A stretch of DNA of 64,000 nucleotides from Sporosarcina gallistercoris (GCF_014836415.1 NZ_JACSQY010000013.1:1-64000), one strand, 5' to 3'; shown: positions 7,761-17,216, counted from the stretch's first letter. The notes: generated by a model not told the origin, from the letters alone. A program made the numbers and translations.

Positions 7761-9495
7761 GCGCAGGCAACCGTTTTTTCATCATAAACATGGCAGCGAT
7801 TGTCAACACCAATACAAACTGTCCTGCAATCGTTTCCCATGTCGGATAAAATCCGATTGCGGACATGACAGGCAGCCCATTCACAATAGAAGAAGGGAAG
7901 ACGTCCGTCAATTGGAGCGTATGGATACTTACACCGATAATCTTGAAGGCGAGTGCATAGATGAAAACCGTCGCAACCGTGAATAACCGATGAATCGGAA
8001 TACGACTTCCTGCTTTCAATAGCACTATAGCAACTGCTGCCAATATGACAAGTGCTACCGCTATACCGAGTAGAAATTCGGTCAATTCCATGTTGGGTGC
8101 GATTCCTACATAGAACACGACGGTTTCTGCACCTTCACGAAATACCGTCAAGAAACTGAGTAGTCCGATCGCCCAAGCACTTCTGCTGGAAATGGCCGTA
8201 CCCATTTGACGTGCGATGTAGTCATTCCACGCGGTGACAGAAGATTTGCGGTGAAGCCACGCACCAATTCCAATCATCATTGCAGCTGCTGCCAATCCAA
8301 TAACGCCTTCCATGATCTCACGACTGCTTCCGATAGTTACAGAGTTGAGAAGTGTCGTCATCAGTATCGCTGCAATGATACTTGCACCAATCCCTGCCGC
8401 TGAACCTGTATAGATCCATTTAGAAAGCTGTGGCTGTCCTGCCTTCTTCAGAAATGCAACCAAACCGATTATGATGAGCAGAGCTTCCAAGCCTTCACGC
8501 AGTAAAATGAGTGCAGAATCCCAAAATGTATACGACGTACTTTCTTGGATGAGTTCAATTTTTTGTTGCAAACTAGCGATTTCTCCCGAGATTTTACTAC
8601 GATCCGCATTTTCACTTGTGAGCTGACCCGCAAGTAATGGCAATTGACTTTCGATTTCCGTGTAGAGTGCTGCATCTCTTGTACGGATCTGTCCTTCAAC
8701 GTTCGGCCAGCTTGTGATGAACTCACGCAGTTTAGCAACCGCTGTGTCTGGATCCTCTTCGGCAAGGGCTGCACGACTGTCCGCCAAAAGCGAAGTCAGC
8801 GTCTCCAGCGAAGCATCTGTCACAGGAACTGAAGCTTGAGCCGTTTCACCCGCAGCAAAAGACGTGATCGCTTGCTGCAGGGCAGTGTACGTCTGTTCGA
8901 GATCTGCCTGATTTGGTGAATCCTCTGCTAGCGCAATGCGCAGGAACGCCATTTGGGTTTCAATCGCTCCATACGCCGCAATACTTTGTTCACGGACTGG
9001 GCGTTCGTTCCGTGTCCAAGTGGCTAGAAACTTCTTTTCGGAAGCTCGGATTGCTTCGATATCACCTGAACGTATGGCATCTCCCAGTTTTTCAAGATCC
9101 GGTGAAACAGCCTTTTCAAACGCGAGACGTTCCACTTGTTCATCCACAGGGTTTTCTGCTTTTTCCAGTGCATGCAATGCTTTCGACAGGACTGTCAACG
9201 CTTCTAGACGCTGTGCAGATCCCTCTGCCTGCTCCGCTTCTTTCAGAGCACTCACCACTTGCTTACTTTCTTCCGCAACGTGATCTTCTTGTTTCCATGC
9301 AGCTTTGAATTCCTCCAATGCTATATCCGCGGCCAGCTTATCGTCTTGTTTGGATGCCATGATTGCATCGCCGATTGCGATATACAAGTCACTATAAGAA
9401 GGCGTCTCTGCGTGGGCAAGGGAGACGGGTAAAAGAGACAAAAGCAGGACTGCGATGAGCAGTACCTGCTTACAAAACACGGAATAACGATTCAC
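7741..9495 (-). CDS. efeU: Iron permease EfeU (FTR1 family) with extracytoplasmic N-terminal domain
   Basis: A permease of 584 residues from GTG 9495. It has a signal peptide (VLLIAVLLLSLLPVSLAHA), then a long helical extracytoplasmic region (about residues 30-310), then the seven-helix FTR1 domain. Both REXXE iron-binding motifs are present: LREGLEALL at the start of the permease domain and FREGAETVVF further on. The role is import of ferric iron after ferrous oxidation, working with EfeO and EfeB. The GTG start is chosen because AGGAAG lies eight bases before it and because it exposes a clean signal peptide. The start overlaps the efeB 3' end by 26 bases, so translation is probably coupled. 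Confidence 0.9.
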   Translation of the reverse strand: MNRYSVFCKQVLLIAVLLLSLLPVSLAHAETPSYSDLYIAIGDAIMASKQDDKLAADIALEEFKAAWKQEDHVAEESKQVVSALKEAEQAEGSAQRLEALTVLSKALHALEKAENPVDEQVERLAFEKAVSPDLEKLGDAIRSGDIEAIRASEKKFLATWTRNERPVREQSIAAYGAIETQMAFLRIALAEDSPNQADLEQTYTALQQAITSFAAGETAQASVPVTDASLETLTSLLADSRAALAEEDPDTAVAKLREFITSWPNVEGQIRTRDAALYTEIESQLPLLAGQLTSENADRSKISGEIASLQQKIELIQESTSYTFWDSALILLREGLEALLIIIGLVAFLKKAGQPQLSKWIYTGSAAGIGASIIAAILMTTLLNSVTIGSSREIMEGVIGLAAAAMMIGIGAWLHRKSSVTAWNDYIARQMGTAISSRSAWAIGLLSFLTVFREGAETVVFYVGIAPNMELTEFLLGIAVALVILAAVAIVLLKAGSRIPIHRLFTVATVFIYALAFKIIGVSIHTLQLTDVFPSSIVNGLPVMSAIGFYPTWETIAGQFVLVLTIAAMFMMKKRLPARNTVSS

Positions 9496-10738
9496 CGATA
9501 TAGCTTCCTTTCTGAACACCAGGGAAGCAGGCAAACAAAGCACTGCCGCGGTGTGTAATGTATTCATTCAGCTTATCGACGCGGCCAAAACTTTTTTGGA
9601 TGGCGACAAATTGTTCCGGATCTTTTTGATAGGAGATGAACAGCAAACCCGCATCGTATGCACCGGTTGCATCCATTGTTCCCGAAGAGTAGGAAAAAGA
9701 GCGTCGATGAATTTGGGTTTTGGCTTCCTTAGCTAAGCGTACGTGCGAATCCACAGGAATGACAGGGGCACCTGACGCATCTTTCTGCTCAAGCGGCACT
9801 TCATCGTGTTCGCCTTTTAATCCGATAGGAGCACCTGTTTCGCGGTGACGACCGAATGTCGCCTCCTGCTCATTGAGTGCTGTCCGATCCCACGTTTCCA
9901 AGTGCATCTGAATCCGGCGGACTGCCATATAACTCCCTCCAGCAAGCCACCCTTTCGAATCACCAGGCTGTACCCAAACAACGTCGTTCATGGCTTGTTT
10001 GCTGGCGACGTCCGGCCCTGATGTACCGTCTTTGAAAGCAAATAAGTTGCGTGGGGTTTCACGTTTCTTATTTTTTTCCGGGAACGAGTTGAATCCCGCT
10101 TGTGACCATTTCAAGCGTACCTTTCCCGATGCGGCGCGAATCAGGTTGCGTACTGCATGAAACGCTACTTGTGGATCTTCTGCACATGCCTGAATGCATA
10201 TATCGCCTCCCGTGTAGGCGGGATCGAGCTGATCTTTAGGGAAGTGGGGAAGCTCTTTGAGTTCCGCAGGCCGTTTCGATGAGAGTCCCAGCTCTTTTTT
10301 ATCGAACAGGGAAGGGCCTACGCCAAAAGTCAATGTGAGATTGGACGCATCCAGTCCACCTGCTTCACCGGTATCTTTCGCAGGGATAAAGCCGTTAGAA
10401 GAAAGCTCACCGATAGGTTCGCCATTCATTAAACGAACCGCCATCGGTGTCCATTGCTGGAACAACTCTTTCAGTTCAGTCTGAGAGTTGACGAGGACGT
10501 CGAGTGAAGCAAAATAAACATGGGTTTGCACAGGCGTAATGATACCGGGTTGATGCGCACCGTAAAAGTTCACTTTGTTTTTGGTGTTCGGGTTATCTTC
10601 CTCTGTCGTCATCCCGAACACGTTGAGAAGGCCCCCGAGTCCAGATACGCCTATTGCTGCACCCGCAGCTCCCGCACCCGTTAACTTCAACATTTGACGT
10701 CGGGAGATTTTCTTCGCAAACAACTTTTCTTCTGACAT
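9470..10738 (-). CDS. efeB: EfeB, Tat-exported heme-dependent DyP-type peroxidase
   Basis: A 422-residue DyP peroxidase. The N-terminus carries a twin-arginine signal (SRRQMLKLTGAGAAGA), so the folded heme protein is exported. The DyP motif appears as FAFKDGTSGPD (family GXXDG) near residue 235, and the distal/proximal region around HRRSFSYSSG and the conserved C-terminal YITHRGSALFACFPG are intact. In the Efe system EfeB oxidises Fe(II) or releases heme iron to feed the FTR1 permease. It lies eight bases downstream of efeO and overlaps efeU, consistent with one transcript. Confidence 0.92.
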   Translation of the reverse strand: MSEEKLFAKKISRRQMLKLTGAGAAGAAIGVSGLGGLLNVFGMTTEEDNPNTKNKVNFYGAHQPGIITPVQTHVYFASLDVLVNSQTELKELFQQWTPMAVRLMNGEPIGELSSNGFIPAKDTGEAGGLDASNLTLTFGVGPSLFDKKELGLSSKRPAELKELPHFPKDQLDPAYTGGDICIQACAEDPQVAFHAVRNLIRAASGKVRLKWSQAGFNSFPEKNKKRETPRNLFAFKDGTSGPDVASKQAMNDVVWVQPGDSKGWLAGGSYMAVRRIQMHLETWDRTALNEQEATFGRHRETGAPIGLKGEHDEVPLEQKDASGAPVIPVDSHVRLAKEAKTQIHRRSFSYSSGTMDATGAYDAGLLFISYQKDPEQFVAIQKSFGRVDKLNEYITHRGSALFACFPGVQKGSYIGESLFRVL

Positions 10739-10745
10739 TACATTC

Positions 10746-11597
10746 TCACTCCATTACGATGCCCATCATGCTCAATGGTTCACCGAGTTGATTGACCGCT
10801 TCAGCTAATTGTTTCGTATCTTCTTTCGTTAATTCCTTGTAGGAAATATAACCGCCATTTCCATCTTCGTGTTTGGCAAGAAGTCCATTCAATGTCGAAA
10901 ACTTATTCGTCAAGTCCGTTGCAAGTTGAGCATCTTTCTGTTTGATGACCGCTTCGAAAATATGGAAGATTTCTTCTGCGCCTTCCACGTTCGCTTTGAA
11001 GTCATATAGATCCGTGTGAGAAAAGATTTCTTCTTCACCCGTGATTTTTGAAGTCGACACTTCGTTCAGCAAGTCCACGGCCCCTGTAATCATCAAGTCC
11101 GGGCCAACCTCGACCGTTTCGACACGAGCACGCAATTCTTTTGCGTCTTTCAGCAACTGATCGGCAATTTCTTCGTAGCCTTCTGTTGTGTTATCGACCC
11201 ATAGACCGTATTCGATCTTATGGTATCCGGACCATTGTTCTTCGCCTTGACCTTCATCTTCCAAGTCAGCGAGACGTGCGTCAATTCGAGGATCGAGATC
11301 CCCGAAACTTTCTGCAATCGGCTCTGACCGTTCAAAGTACATGCGAGCGAGAGGGTAGATCGCTTTTGCGTCTTCGATTCTGCCTTCTTTTACAGCACTG
11401 ACAAATTTATCGGTTTCTACAACGAACTGATCCATTTGCTCCAATGCGAATTGCTTATACGCATCCGTTTCTTGTTGGAGATCGATTGGAGCTACGGCTT
11501 CCGCTGATTCTTTCTCAGTTGACGTTTTATCGGCACCGCAACCTGATAGGACAAGACCTGTTGCGAGTAGTGAGGCGAGCAAGGCATGGGATTTCAT
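10746..11597 (-). CDS. efeO: EfeO/EfeM-like iron-binding lipoprotein (M75 family)
   Basis: A lipoprotein of 283 residues with lipobox LVLSGCG, so it is anchored on the outer face of the membrane. The body is an imelysin/M75 helical-bundle domain with the signature GYHKIEYGLW (HxxE) near residue 130. It has no N-terminal cupredoxin domain, so it matches the short EfeM-type form rather than the two-domain enterobacterial EfeO. It delivers iron to EfeU. The frame opens at 11630, but AGGAA with eight-base spacing points to ATG 11597. First gene of the operon, under the Fur box. Confidence 0.88.
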   Translation of the reverse strand: MKSHALLASLLATGLVLSGCGADKTSTEKESAEAVAPIDLQQETDAYKQFALEQMDQFVVETDKFVSAVKEGRIEDAKAIYPLARMYFERSEPIAESFGDLDPRIDARLADLEDEGQGEEQWSGYHKIEYGLWVDNTTEGYEEIADQLLKDAKELRARVETVEVGPDLMITGAVDLLNEVSTSKITGEEEIFSHTDLYDFKANVEGAEEIFHIFEAVIKQKDAQLATDLTNKFSTLNGLLAKHEDGNGGYISYKELTKEDTKQLAEAVNQLGEPLSMMGIVME

Positions 11598-11629
11598 AAG
11601 TTCAGTTCCTACTTTCCGGCTTTTTCTCA

Positions 11630-11659
11630 ATGATAATCATTATCACCATGTCGAGTCAA
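11630..11659 (-). promoter_or_regulatory. Promoter and perfect Fur box of efeOBU
   Basis: TGATAATCATTATCA at 11631-11645 is an exact 7-1-7 Fur inverted repeat. On the minus strand a TTGACT -35 (11654-11659) and TATCAT -10 (11630-11635) are separated by 18 bases, so the operator covers the -10 region. This predicts repression under iron sufficiency. Confidence 0.9.
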
Positions 11660-11777
11660 CTGTTTTTTGTATGAAAGGATGGCCATTTCATGTCAGTTTA
11701 CCAGTGATCAAAAATAAATTTCTACGGATTACAGAGCGAAATCTCAATGTCTCACAACTATTGGAAGAGAATGGCTG

Positions 11778-11806
11778 TTGTATAACGGGTTTGTTCATCC
11801 TATAAT
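11778..11806 (+). promoter_or_regulatory. SigA-type promoter of uvrX-yolD
   Basis: TTGTAT (11778-11783), 17-base spacer, TATAAT (11801-11806), placed directly before the LexA box and ribosome binding site. Confidence 0.75.
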
Positions 11807-11810
11807 AAGG

Positions 11811-11822
11811 GAACAAGTGTTC
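11811..11822 (+). promoter_or_regulatory. LexA (SOS) operator
   Basis: GAACAAGTGTTC matches the Bacillus LexA/DinR core GAAC-N4-GTTC exactly and lies just downstream of the -10, where a bound repressor would block transcription start. It fits the SOS role of the following polymerase gene. Confidence 0.85.
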
Positions 11823-11837
11823 TTAGGAGGAGACGTT

Positions 11838-13088
11838 ATGAACCAACTGCCTGAACGTAAAATTATTTGCATCGACATGCGCAGCTTCTATGCAAGTTGT
11901 GCAGCGGCTCTTGAAGGACTGGATGTAATGGAAACACCCATCGCGATCATCGGAAACAAAGAGCGTAAAGGGGGGGTGGTGTTGGCAGCATCCCCTCCAC
12001 TAAAAAAACGGTTTGGCATTAAGACCGGGATGCGTCTTTTTGAAATCCCGGATGATCCATCCATACGGCTGATTGAACCTAAAATGGAATTTTATATAAG
12101 AGTGTCAATGGAAATCACTCATTTTTTGAACCAATATGTCCCGAAAGAAGCGATTCACGTATACAGCATCGATGAAAGCTTTATCAATTTGGATGGAACC
12201 GAGAAACTTTGGGGACCTCCTGAAGAGACAGTCACCCGTATTCAAGAGGGATTGTTGCGTCAATTCCAGTTGCACTCTGCATGCGGGATGGGTCCTAACA
12301 TGCTGCTATCCAAACTTGCGCTGGACCTGGAAGCGAAAAAAACGGGATTTGCATACTGGGGCTATAATGATGTGCCGACTAAATTATGGCCCATTGAGCC
12401 GCTTAGTGAAATGTGGGGAATTGGGAGAAGAACGGAACATACGTTGAATGAAATGGGTATTTTCTCCGTCGGCGATCTCGCACACGCGTCTCTTGTCCGG
12501 CTGGAAGAGAAGTTCGGTGTTATGGGAAATCAGCTCTATCATCACGCACATGGGATTGATTTGTCTGATCTCGGTGCACCGCTGATTGAGGGGCAAATCA
12601 GCTATGGCAAGGGGCAAATTCTTTTCCGGGATTATTGCTGCCGTGAGGATGTGCTTGCAGTGGTGCTCGAAATGTGTGAAGACGTAGCAAGACGTGCTCG
12701 GTCGGCAAGGCGTGCCGGTCGGACGGTCCATTTATCAGTTGGCTACTCTAAAAATGCGTTAGGTGGCGGCTTCAGCCGATCCAAGTCAATGCCGGAAGAG
12801 ACGAATGACACGATGAAGATTTACAAAATCTGCACAGAACTGTTCGATACGTTTCACGATGGTCGGCCTGTCCGCCAACTGTCGCTGAGCCTATCCAATC
12901 TAGTCGAGGAGCATTCGATGCAGTTGAGCTTGTTTGACCAGCGTAAGTGGAAGACACGCAAACTGGGGGAAACGGTCGATGAGCTCCGCAGTAAATATGG
13001 ATCGACTGCCGTTTTACGTGCTGTATCGTACACCGATGCAGGAACAGCGCGCCATCGAGCGGGACTGATAGGCGGACATGTGAAATGA
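11838..13088 (+). CDS. uvrX: Y-family translesion DNA polymerase, UvrX/YqjW-like
   Basis: A 416-residue Y-family (UmuC/DinB) polymerase. Catalytic carboxylates are in IDMRSFYAS (residues 10-18, with the steric-gate region) and SIDESFINL (about 109-117). A helix-hairpin-helix region (MWGIGRRTEHTLNEMGI) and a little-finger domain follow. It performs error-prone synthesis across damaged templates. GGAGGAGA seven bases before ATG 11838 overrides the earlier in-frame ATG at 11778, which lies inside the promoter. The next gene is a YolD-like partner, the pairing known for uvrX-yolD and yqjW-yqjX in B. subtilis; the LexA box makes it SOS-inducible. Confidence 0.9.
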   Translation: MNQLPERKIICIDMRSFYASCAAALEGLDVMETPIAIIGNKERKGGVVLAASPPLKKRFGIKTGMRLFEIPDDPSIRLIEPKMEFYIRVSMEITHFLNQYVPKEAIHVYSIDESFINLDGTEKLWGPPEETVTRIQEGLLRQFQLHSACGMGPNMLLSKLALDLEAKKTGFAYWGYNDVPTKLWPIEPLSEMWGIGRRTEHTLNEMGIFSVGDLAHASLVRLEEKFGVMGNQLYHHAHGIDLSDLGAPLIEGQISYGKGQILFRDYCCREDVLAVVLEMCEDVARRARSARRAGRTVHLSVGYSKNALGGGFSRSKSMPEETNDTMKIYKICTELFDTFHDGRPVRQLSLSLSNLVEEHSMQLSLFDQRKWKTRKLGETVDELRSKYGSTAVLRAVSYTDAGTARHRAGLIGGHVK

Positions 13089-13119
13089 CGATATGGAAAG
13101 GAAGGAAGGAGGGAACACG

Positions 13120-13452
13120 ATGCTGCGAGATCGCGGAAAGATTAAATGGACTGCACTGATGCTGCCCGAACACGTCGAGCGGTTGCGCGCATGGCAAGCA
13201 GAAGATGCGCAGCCGGTTAGAAGTGAACCTGACGAACAGCAGCTGGAGGAGTGGAATTACATCATTGCTGCTGCCATGGAGACTCATCAAGCTATCACCA
13301 TCAAGCATTGGCAAAACGATAGGCCTGTGACGGAAGATTTTTATGTCCATTGTCTCGAACCCGAGCGGAAGCAGTTGCGCGTTGTAACTGCTGATGGAGG
13401 CGCGCACATTCTTTCTCTCCTCGATATTGAAACTATTTATGAAATCGGATAA
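13120..13452 (+). CDS. YolD-like protein, partner of UvrX
   Basis: A 110-residue YolD-like family protein. The family hallmark is the N-terminal RGKIKWTALMLPEHVE segment (residues 4-19), followed by a small beta-rich domain ending LLDIETIYEI. These proteins are nearly always encoded next to Y-family polymerases and are thought to be UmuD-like accessory factors. GGAGG precedes ATG 13120; the in-frame ATG at 13093 has no site. It follows uvrX by about 30 bases, so both should be SOS-controlled. Confidence 0.88.
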   Translation: MLRDRGKIKWTALMLPEHVERLRAWQAEDAQPVRSEPDEQQLEEWNYIIAAAMETHQAITIKHWQNDRPVTEDFYVHCLEPERKQLRVVTADGGAHILSLLDIETIYEIG

Positions 13453-13532
13453 TTCGAAACAAATACTATCCGAAATGTGTAACAATCTGCTAAACTATTC
13501 AAAGTCCTATTATAGATTGGCAGGGGAATCCA

Positions 13533-15287
13533 TTGAACGTACTCATTCAGCTCGGCTGGTTTTTCAAACAGCGTAAAAAACAGTATGCAATTGGAATTGC
13601 GGCACTTGTCCTCGTTTCCGTTTTGCAGCTGCTGCCGCCAAAAATCATCGGCTATATCGTCGATGACATTACGAAAGGAACGTTAACTGCCAAGCAGATG
13701 ATGGAATGGCTGGTCATCCTTGCGATTGCAGGGATCGCCATGTACGCTTTCCGCTATCTATGGCGCGTCATGATTTTCGGTTCGTCAATTGTGCTTGCAC
13801 GGACGATCCGCAAGCAATTATTCGATCATTTTTTAAAGATGTCCCCGGCTTTTTATCAAAAACGCCGCGTGGGTAATTTAATGGCACACGCCACCAATGA
13901 TGTGAGTGCAGTCCAGCAAACCGCAGGCATGGGTGTGTTAACCCTCTTCGATTCGATTTTAACAGGCGGTTTTGTCATCTTGACGATGGCAGTGACGATC
14001 AACTGGAAATTGACGCTTATTGCACTTATTCCAATCCCGCTCATGATTGTGTTAACGAGTTTTTATGGAAAACTGCTGCGCCGTCATTTCCGGACTGCTC
14101 AAGAAGCATTCTCCGGCATGAACGATAAGACGCAAGAGAGCATCTCAGGTATGAAAGTCATCAAAACGTTCGGACAGCAAAAAGAGGACATTGAAGATTT
14201 CAGGCAACTATCGGATGATGTGGTGGAGAAAAACATGCGGGTTGCCCGTATCGATGCCTTATTCGACCCTACAATCGGTGGAATCTTTGCGATTTCTTCT
14301 ATTATTTCGTTTGTCTTCGGTGCCCGTTTCATCCTGGCAGGGGACATGAGTGTCGGGGATATGGTTGCATTCAGCACATATCTCGGATTGTTGACGTGGC
14401 CGATGCTTGCGTTCGGATTTCTATTCAATATCGTCGAGCGCGGCAGTGCATCGTATACACGAATCCACGAATTGCTGTCGGTAGATCCTGAAGTGGTTGA
14501 TGTGCATGGTGCAATCGATGAACGGCCGAAGGGGGATCTTTCAGTCGATATTGACACCTTTACGTTCCCTGGGGATCCGAAGCCCGCGCTCTTCGACGTC
14601 CACTTTACGCTGCGACGAGGAGAAACACTCGGGATCGTCGGGAAAACCGGATCCGGAAAAACCGCTATCCTGAAACTGCTGTTACGAGAGTTTGACGACT
14701 ATGAAGGTATCATTTCGTACGGGGGGCATTCCATTCACCAGTACAAACAGCAGCGGCTGCGTGAATCGATCGGATATGTCCCACAAGACCATTTCCTATT
14801 TTCCACCACCTTGGCGGAGAACATCGCCTTTACGAATCCGACCGTTCCGTCAGAAGAGATTCACCGCGCTGCCCAGCTCGCTCATATCCATGATGACATC
14901 GAAGGGTTTTCTGAAGGATATCGTACGATTGTCGGGGAACGGGGAGTGTCATTATCCGGAGGACAAAAACAACGGATTTCGATTGCCCGCGCCTTGCTCA
15001 TGCAGCCCGAACTACTCATTTTAGATGACTCCCTTTCAGCAGTGGATGCGAAGACGGAAGAAGCGATACTTCGTTCCTTGAAAGAGACACGTAGCGGAGA
15101 AACGACGATCATCACATCACACCGGTTAAGTGCCATTCAACACGCGCACCAAATCATTGTCATGGATGAAGGGACAATTGCAGAAGCCGGTACTCATGCT
15201 GAATTGATGGCATTGAACGGAAAATACAAAGAAATGTACGACTTGCAGCAACTTGAAGCATCTGTAGAGCAAGGAGGTGAGGCGTAA
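13533..15287 (+). CDS. ABC exporter half-transporter, YheI/BmrC-like (degenerate site)
   Basis: A 584-residue half-transporter: six-helix ABC exporter domain (residues 15-310) and ATPase domain (340-575). Walker A is GKTGSGKT (about 369) and the signature LSGGQ (about 474). Walker B reads LILDDSLSAVD, so the catalytic Glu is replaced by Asp. This is the non-canonical subunit of heterodimeric exporters such as B. subtilis BmrCD (YheI/YheH), which expel drugs. The TTG start at 13533 follows AGGGGA. Its stop overlaps the start of the next half-transporter (TAATG), so the two are co-translated. Confidence 0.87.
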   Translation: MNVLIQLGWFFKQRKKQYAIGIAALVLVSVLQLLPPKIIGYIVDDITKGTLTAKQMMEWLVILAIAGIAMYAFRYLWRVMIFGSSIVLARTIRKQLFDHFLKMSPAFYQKRRVGNLMAHATNDVSAVQQTAGMGVLTLFDSILTGGFVILTMAVTINWKLTLIALIPIPLMIVLTSFYGKLLRRHFRTAQEAFSGMNDKTQESISGMKVIKTFGQQKEDIEDFRQLSDDVVEKNMRVARIDALFDPTIGGIFAISSIISFVFGARFILAGDMSVGDMVAFSTYLGLLTWPMLAFGFLFNIVERGSASYTRIHELLSVDPEVVDVHGAIDERPKGDLSVDIDTFTFPGDPKPALFDVHFTLRRGETLGIVGKTGSGKTAILKLLLREFDDYEGIISYGGHSIHQYKQQRLRESIGYVPQDHFLFSTTLAENIAFTNPTVPSEEIHRAAQLAHIHDDIEGFSEGYRTIVGERGVSLSGGQKQRISIARALLMQPELLILDDSLSAVDAKTEEAILRSLKETRSGETTIITSHRLSAIQHAHQIIVMDEGTIAEAGTHAELMALNGKYKEMYDLQQLEASVEQGGEA

Positions 15288-17065
15288 TGGCAGAAGTGAA
15301 ACAGGCAACACTGTCCGCTCGTGGACAATGGCAAGTATTCGTCCGGCTCCTGAAGTACTTGAAGCCACACAAAGTGTCGATTTCGTTTGCGCTGCTACTC
15401 CTAGCACTCACGATTACAGGCAGCATCGTGAGTCCGCTTCTCATTCAAACATTCATCGACAACCATCTCGTAACGTTGAATTTTGAGCGTGCGAGTATCA
15501 TCCGGTTACTCGTTGCCTATGTCGCCATTCAAGTGACGGTTGTGGTGATTTCTTATTTCCAGTCACTCCGCTTTCAACGAATTGCACTTAAAATCATCCA
15601 GCAATTGCGGATCGATGCATTTACTAAAGTACAAGGACTGGGAATGCGCTATTTCGATAAAACACCAGCCGGTGCAATCGTTTCGCGTGTGACGAACGAT
15701 ACGGAAGCGATAAAAGAAATGTTTGTGAGTGTGGTCGTCACGTTCTTGCAGGCGATCTTCGGAATCGTAGGTGTCTATATTGCGCTGTTCTCACTAGATG
15801 CGAAACTGGCGCTGTATTCCATGGTGTTATTGCCGCTATTCATGATTCTGATATCGGTATATCGTCATTACAGCGCAGACTTCTATCAAGATATCCGCGA
15901 GCGGCTAAGTCAACTAAACGGAAAGATCTCCGAATCCCTCTCTGGAATGGGGATGATCCAAGCATTCCGCCAAGAAAAGCGGCTCGCAGATGAATTCGAA
16001 TCGATCAATGACGGGCACTATCGAGCAGGAATCCGGAACATCAAGTTCGACAGTATTTTACTTGGACCGTTCATTGACTTGCTCTATGCAGCAGCGGTTG
16101 TCTGTACACTTGCATACTTCGGGTTCACTTCGCTTTCAACTGCAGTGGATGTCGGCGTCATCTATGCGTTTACAACCTTGCTTAGCCGCCTGTTCCAACC
16201 CGTACAGCAAGTGATGAACCGGATGTCCATTTTCCAGCAGGCCCTTGTTTCAGCATCACGCGTTTTCATACTGATTGACGAACCGGACATGGAACCTGTT
16301 CAGCAAGCGGAAAGGGATGCAAAGATTACGGAAGGAACCATCACCTTCGATGGCGTCACATTTAGTTATGATGGCAAAACGGATGTATTGAAAGATATTT
16401 CATTCACCGCAAATGCAGGGGAAACCGTCGCATTGGTCGGGCATACCGGAAGCGGGAAAAGTTCCATCATCAACTTACTCATGCGGTTCTATGAATACGA
16501 GCATGGTTCGATCACCATTGATGGGCGTTCACTGAAGTCCTATCCAATGGAGGAATTGCGCAGCAAAGTGGGACTCGTCCTTCAAGATCCATTCATGTTT
16601 TACGGAGATGTTGAGAGCAACATCCGTCTTCGCAATGAAGCGTTGACATCCGAAGAAGTCCGGGCGGCAGCGGAGTTTGTACAAGCGAACCGATTCATTG
16701 AGCAATTAGAAGGGGAATATGCACACAAAGTGATGGAGCGTGGAGCTACGTTGTCAAGCGGACAGCGACAGCTCATAGCATTTGCACGCACTATGGCGGT
16801 GGAACCGAAAATCCTTGTACTTGATGAAGCGACCGCCAATATCGATACGGAAACGGAAATCGCGATCCAAGCCAGCCTGCAAAAAATGCGGAAAGGACGG
16901 ACAACAATCGCCATCGCACACCGACTCAGTACGATTCAAGATGCAGAGCTGATTTTAGTGTTGCACCAGGGAGAGATTGCTGAACGAGGGACCCATCAGC
17001 AGCTTCTTAGCAGAAAAGGGCTCTATTATAAGATGTATCAGTTGCAGAATGGTCAAATTGCTTAA
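15287..17065 (+). CDS. ABC exporter half-transporter, YheH/BmrD-like (catalytic)
   Basis: A 592-residue half-transporter with a six-helix exporter domain and an ATPase domain. Walker A is GHTGSGKSS (about 384), Walker B LVLDEATANID with the catalytic Glu intact. The signature is altered to LSSGQ, which is the degenerate C-loop expected to pair with the degenerate Walker B of the partner, leaving one competent composite ATP site. Multidrug or lipid export is the family role; the substrate is unknown. The start is fixed by the TAATG overlap and an upstream GGAGGTG. Confidence 0.88.
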   Translation: MAEVKQATLSARGQWQVFVRLLKYLKPHKVSISFALLLLALTITGSIVSPLLIQTFIDNHLVTLNFERASIIRLLVAYVAIQVTVVVISYFQSLRFQRIALKIIQQLRIDAFTKVQGLGMRYFDKTPAGAIVSRVTNDTEAIKEMFVSVVVTFLQAIFGIVGVYIALFSLDAKLALYSMVLLPLFMILISVYRHYSADFYQDIRERLSQLNGKISESLSGMGMIQAFRQEKRLADEFESINDGHYRAGIRNIKFDSILLGPFIDLLYAAAVVCTLAYFGFTSLSTAVDVGVIYAFTTLLSRLFQPVQQVMNRMSIFQQALVSASRVFILIDEPDMEPVQQAERDAKITEGTITFDGVTFSYDGKTDVLKDISFTANAGETVALVGHTGSGKSSIINLLMRFYEYEHGSITIDGRSLKSYPMEELRSKVGLVLQDPFMFYGDVESNIRLRNEALTSEEVRAAAEFVQANRFIEQLEGEYAHKVMERGATLSSGQRQLIAFARTMAVEPKILVLDEATANIDTETEIAIQASLQKMRKGRTTIAIAHRLSTIQDAELILVLHQGEIAERGTHQQLLSRKGLYYKMYQLQNGQIA

Positions 17066-17078
17066 GATCAGATTCCTT

Positions 17079-17117
17079 TCAAAACCGTATGTGCCACGTG
17101 GCACATACGGTTTTAAT
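17079..17117 (+). terminator. Terminator of the ABC exporter operon
   Basis: Near-perfect inverted repeat AAAACCGTATGTGCCA / TGGCACATACGGTTTT with a two-base loop followed by TTTTAAT. Confidence 0.85.
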
Positions 17118-17216
17118 AATGTGTCATAAACTGTTCACAGACAAAATGGACGTATTCGATGGCGCGTTCTGATACGATGGAAAGGAAAAAGAAAAAAATC
17201 TGGAGGGGGAAGTTCC

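Noticed and set aside
8913..9308. Overlapping plus-strand frames opposite efeU
   Set aside because: Antisense to a helical coding region; amino-acid composition is typical of reverse-strand reading and no start signal exists.
12772..13485. 237-residue minus-strand frame opposite uvrX-yolD
   Set aside because: Antisense shadow of two well-supported genes.
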